From Clostridiales bacterium (GTDB lineage: Bacteria > Bacillota > Clostridia > Oscillospirales > Oscillospiraceae): 64,000 nt of DNA. A program made the position numbers and the translations under genes. The DNA lies in assembly GCA_004555705.1 (NCBI GenBank), contig SFHI01000022.1:1-64000 (forward strand), written 5' to 3'. A model generated the notes under the pieces. It was not told the origin of the DNA, made no database searches, and saw only the letters and a program-made list of their open reading frames with translations. This document shows, in pieces, positions 62,174 to 64,000 of the stretch; the stretch's first letter is position 1; every line of letters begins with the position of its first letter.

Positions 62174-62178
62174 ATGAT

Positions 62179-62229
62179 AATCCTCCTATACTGTGGTGTT
62201 TTTGTTTACACCCATAGTATAGGAGGATT
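62179..62229 (-). promoter_or_regulatory. Inverted repeat covering the vWA gene ribosome site
   Basis: AATCCTCCTATACT (62179-62192) and AGTATAGGAGGATT (62216-62229) are perfectly complementary, with 23 bases between. On the minus strand the downstream arm holds AGGAGG six bases before the ATG, so an RNA hairpin would hide it. Each arm also contains a TATACT that could be a -10 box. Confidence 0.8.
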
Positions 62230-62273
62230 TTTGCAGGAATAGGTCAACTGCCAGGGGACATTTTCCGTTACGC

Positions 62274-62507
62274 AAATTGGTGTTTGTAAGTGCGCCTTAC
62301 AAATTACCTGTCATTGCGAACCAGTCCGCAGACTGGTGTGGCAATCCCCCAATTAGAGGGGGAAATGTATCGAATAGCTCCCGGAAGAGTGGGAATCGAT
62401 GCGATTTTTGGTGATAATCGTTACCTAGTTCCTTCGGACCGGGGGATTGCCACACCAGTGTGCGCACTGGTTCGCAATGACAGTGTTTATTAGGCAAACC
62501 CCAATTT
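62274..62507. repeat. Type A hairpin element (copy 25)
   Basis: Ends AAATTGGTGTTTG and CAAACCCCAATTT. Hairpins ACCAGTC/GACTGGT and ACCAGTG/CACTGGT. Confidence 0.9.
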
Positions 62508-62530
62508 CTCCCGTTGCCGGGTTTGTTCCG

Positions 62531-63700
62531 TTACGCGCCCAGCAGGCTTTGGTCAAATTCGAAGAGGGCGGCGTTGATGTCGAAGAGGTTGTAGTTCCTC
62601 TCCCGGATGAAGTACATGATGATCACGTCAAATTTGCTGCTGCTCGTCAGGGCGTACCCCGCCCGGCCGATCAGGTCCCGGGTCTGCTCCAAATCCAGTT
62701 CCAGCGCCAGGGCCAGGGCAATGGCGGTGGGCTTGGTGGGCTGATAATGGGGGTTGTTGCGGATTTTGGAAAAATGCTGCCGGGAGAGATTGGCTTTGGT
62801 GTAGATTTCGGAGTCCTTTTTCCCGGTTTCATCGATGAGCTTCAGCAGCGTTTCCGAAAAGCCCGCGTCGGTTTCCGCCAGCAGGTCCGCCAGACTGGGC
62901 TTCGGCCTGGCGAAGGGGAGGGAAATGCCCTTCTTTGCGGCTTTCGGCCTGGCTTCCTGCGGCGCTGCTTTAGGTGGACTGGGCTCGGCAGCCATGGGCG
63001 GGCAGGGCGCTGCCTTGGGAGGACTGGGTTCGGCAGCCATGGGCGGGCAGGGCCCGGCGTCATAGCCGGCGGTCTCCTGCCTGCGGCGCATCTGCTCCCG
63101 GAGCATCGCCTCCCGCAGGGTGCCCCGAAGGGCGCAATTGTCCTCCAGACCGTACTGCTGTAGGTTCTTCTCCTGGATATAGTTCTCGTCAATGAAGCTG
63201 GACACGCCCTGGAACAGCTTTTCCGACAGCTGAAAAGCGTCCCGGCTGAATACCACCAGGTACACCTGCATTTCATTGGCCATCAGGAATTCGCTGATGG
63301 CGTTGAGGGCGGTCTGCAGTGCCAGGGGCTTGGGGAATCCGTAGTTCCCCGCCGAGATCAGCGGGAAGGCGACGGAGGCGCAGCCCTGCCTTTTGGCCAG
63401 CTTCAGGCTCTGCTCATAGCAGGCGCGCAGGAGCTTTTCCTCATCGTGCCTGCCGTCCAGCCACACCGGGCCCACGGTGTGGATCACATACCTGGCGCTC
63501 AGCCGGAAGCCGGGGGTAATGGCCGCGCCGCCCACCGGAATGTTTCCGATCTTTTGCCGGGCCGCCAGCAGCTCCGGGCCCGCCTTCCGGTGGATGCCCG
63601 CGTCCACGCCGTAGCCGATCACCGGCTTGGGGTTGGCAGTGTTCACAATGGCGTCCACACACATATTGGCAATATCGTTTCGTACGATCTCAAAGGGCAT
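62531..63700 (-). CDS. Macro-domain protein with C-terminal helical domain
   Basis: 389 residues. The N-terminal macro domain (about 1-180) shows IVRNDIANMCVDAIVNTANPKP, GVDAGIHRKAGPELL and ISAGNYGFPKP, the ADP-ribose-binding loops. A Pro/Ala linker (about 218-255) contains a tandem 15-residue repeat (PCPPMAAEPSPPKAA). The C-terminal domain (about 275-389), with SEIYTKANLSRQHFSKIRNN, looks like an XRE-like helical bundle followed by a conserved FDVIIMYFIRERNYNLFDIN segment common in clostridia but of unknown role. It may read or erase ADP-ribose marks. RBS AAAGGAGG before ATG 63700; upstream of the vWA/glycohydrolase operon, separated by repeat copy 25. Confidence 0.87.
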   Translation of the reverse strand: MPFEIVRNDIANMCVDAIVNTANPKPVIGYGVDAGIHRKAGPELLAARQKIGNIPVGGAAITPGFRLSARYVIHTVGPVWLDGRHDEEKLLRACYEQSLKLAKRQGCASVAFPLISAGNYGFPKPLALQTALNAISEFLMANEMQVYLVVFSRDAFQLSEKLFQGVSSFIDENYIQEKNLQQYGLEDNCALRGTLREAMLREQMRRRQETAGYDAGPCPPMAAEPSPPKAAPCPPMAAEPSPPKAAPQEARPKAAKKGISLPFARPKPSLADLLAETDAGFSETLLKLIDETGKKDSEIYTKANLSRQHFSKIRNNPHYQPTKPTAIALALALELDLEQTRDLIGRAGYALTSSSKFDVIIMYFIRERNYNLFDINAALFEFDQSLLGA

Positions 63701-63731
63701 CGCGCGCGCCTCCTTTCCCGGGTGGGGAACT

Positions 63732-63893
63732 GGCGACCTCTAAAAACTACTTTTTGGTGTTTTGGGCGAGAGATTTTGTTCCAGAAAAAGTTTTGGAAAG
63801 GCCGGAATACTTGGTGTATTGCGGACTTTTCAAAACGCATGCCCCGGCAAAAGATCCGTCCAAAACCCAAAAGGGTAGTTTTTAGAGGTGCCC
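63732..63893. mobile_element. Type D MITE, copy 2
   Basis: 162 bases with the same ends as 30725-30887 (GGCGACCTCTAAAAAC and GTTTTTAGAGGTGCCC) and about 80% similar inside. Flanked by AACT at 63728-63731 and 63894-63897, again a four-base target duplication. Confidence 0.88.
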
Positions 63894-63899
63894 AACTAT

Positions 63900-64000
63900 T
63901 TATCGCATCAGGTAATCGATGTATTTCAGGGTATTCTCCGGATGGGGCGCATTGACCACCAGGCCGAAGGCCAGCGTTTCGGTATAATCGCCGTAAACGC
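63900..64000 (-). CDS. C-terminal end of a protein, cut by the window edge
   Basis: The minus strand encodes VYGDYTETLAFGLVVNAPHP, then ENTLKYIDYLMR and a stop at 63900-63902. Composition and codon use look coding. The other two frames give unlikely products. The protein is not identified from 32 residues. Type D copy 2 begins just past its stop. Confidence 0.6.
   Translation of the reverse strand, partial: VYGDYTETLAFGLVVNAPHPENTLKYIDYLMR

Noticed and set aside
323..62507. The repeated intergenic units as a CRISPR array
   Set aside because: Copies are 140-290 bases, kilobases apart, inverted in structure and without regular spacers; no cas genes are present.

Overview
This window looks like the chromosome of a GC-rich clostridial gut bacterium, probably an uncultured member of the Oscillospiraceae. 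No rRNA or species marker is present, so the placement rests on gene types: a T-box before thrS, a perfect CIRCE operator before htpG, lipobox substrate-binding proteins, a VanY-type carboxypeptidase, YtrA-type GntR/ABC genes and strong AGGAGG ribosome sites. Nothing looks like phage, plasmid or CRISPR.

Layout. 1-9 kb: a broken XRE regulator, an ABC-F gene followed by argS (minus strand), CIRCE-controlled htpG, a membrane protein and a uracil permease. 9-19 kb: a surface O-acylation operon (SGNH, DUF4358, MBOAT, DHHW), rsmA, a YjjG-like nucleotidase, a phosphodiester glycosidase and a large single-span membrane protein. 19-31 kb: T-box-thrS, surE, a phosphonate-type ABC transporter with a 5'-nucleotidase, and an aspS that lacks the region encoding catalytic motif 2 and is out of frame after it. 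31-41 kb: a zinc-ribbon membrane protein, a MerR-like regulator, a tRNA-Gln/tRNA-Lys operon, an oligopeptide ABC transporter and a VanY-type carboxypeptidase.

41.5-50.3 kb is the most unusual gene cluster: two vWA proteins, a Ser/Thr kinase-like protein and a PP2C phosphatase sit with four zinc-ribbon proteins that have one membrane span, two of which end in large predicted outside domains (a seven-repeat RCC1 propeller and BspA-type repeats). It resembles a TerY-P style vWA/kinase/phosphatase triad wired to envelope proteins. 50-64 kb: a GntR/ABC module, an esterase, a divergently controlled catabolic-looking region (URO-D family protein versus CocE hydrolase and MFS, followed by a LacI regulator), and an ADP-ribose set (macro-domain protein, vWA protein, ADP-ribosylglycohydrolase).

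The second striking feature is the intergenic DNA. About 25 units share one terminal inverted repeat (AAATTGGTGTTTG or the AAATTGTTGTTTG variant) but enclose different cores made of two hairpins: 15 of type A, 7 of type B, one B-like and two of type C. Compensatory changes keep the hairpins paired. A separate 162-163 bp MITE (type D, two copies) is nested in one of them with a target duplication. Together they fill roughly 8% of the window and lie at operon borders, never inside genes.
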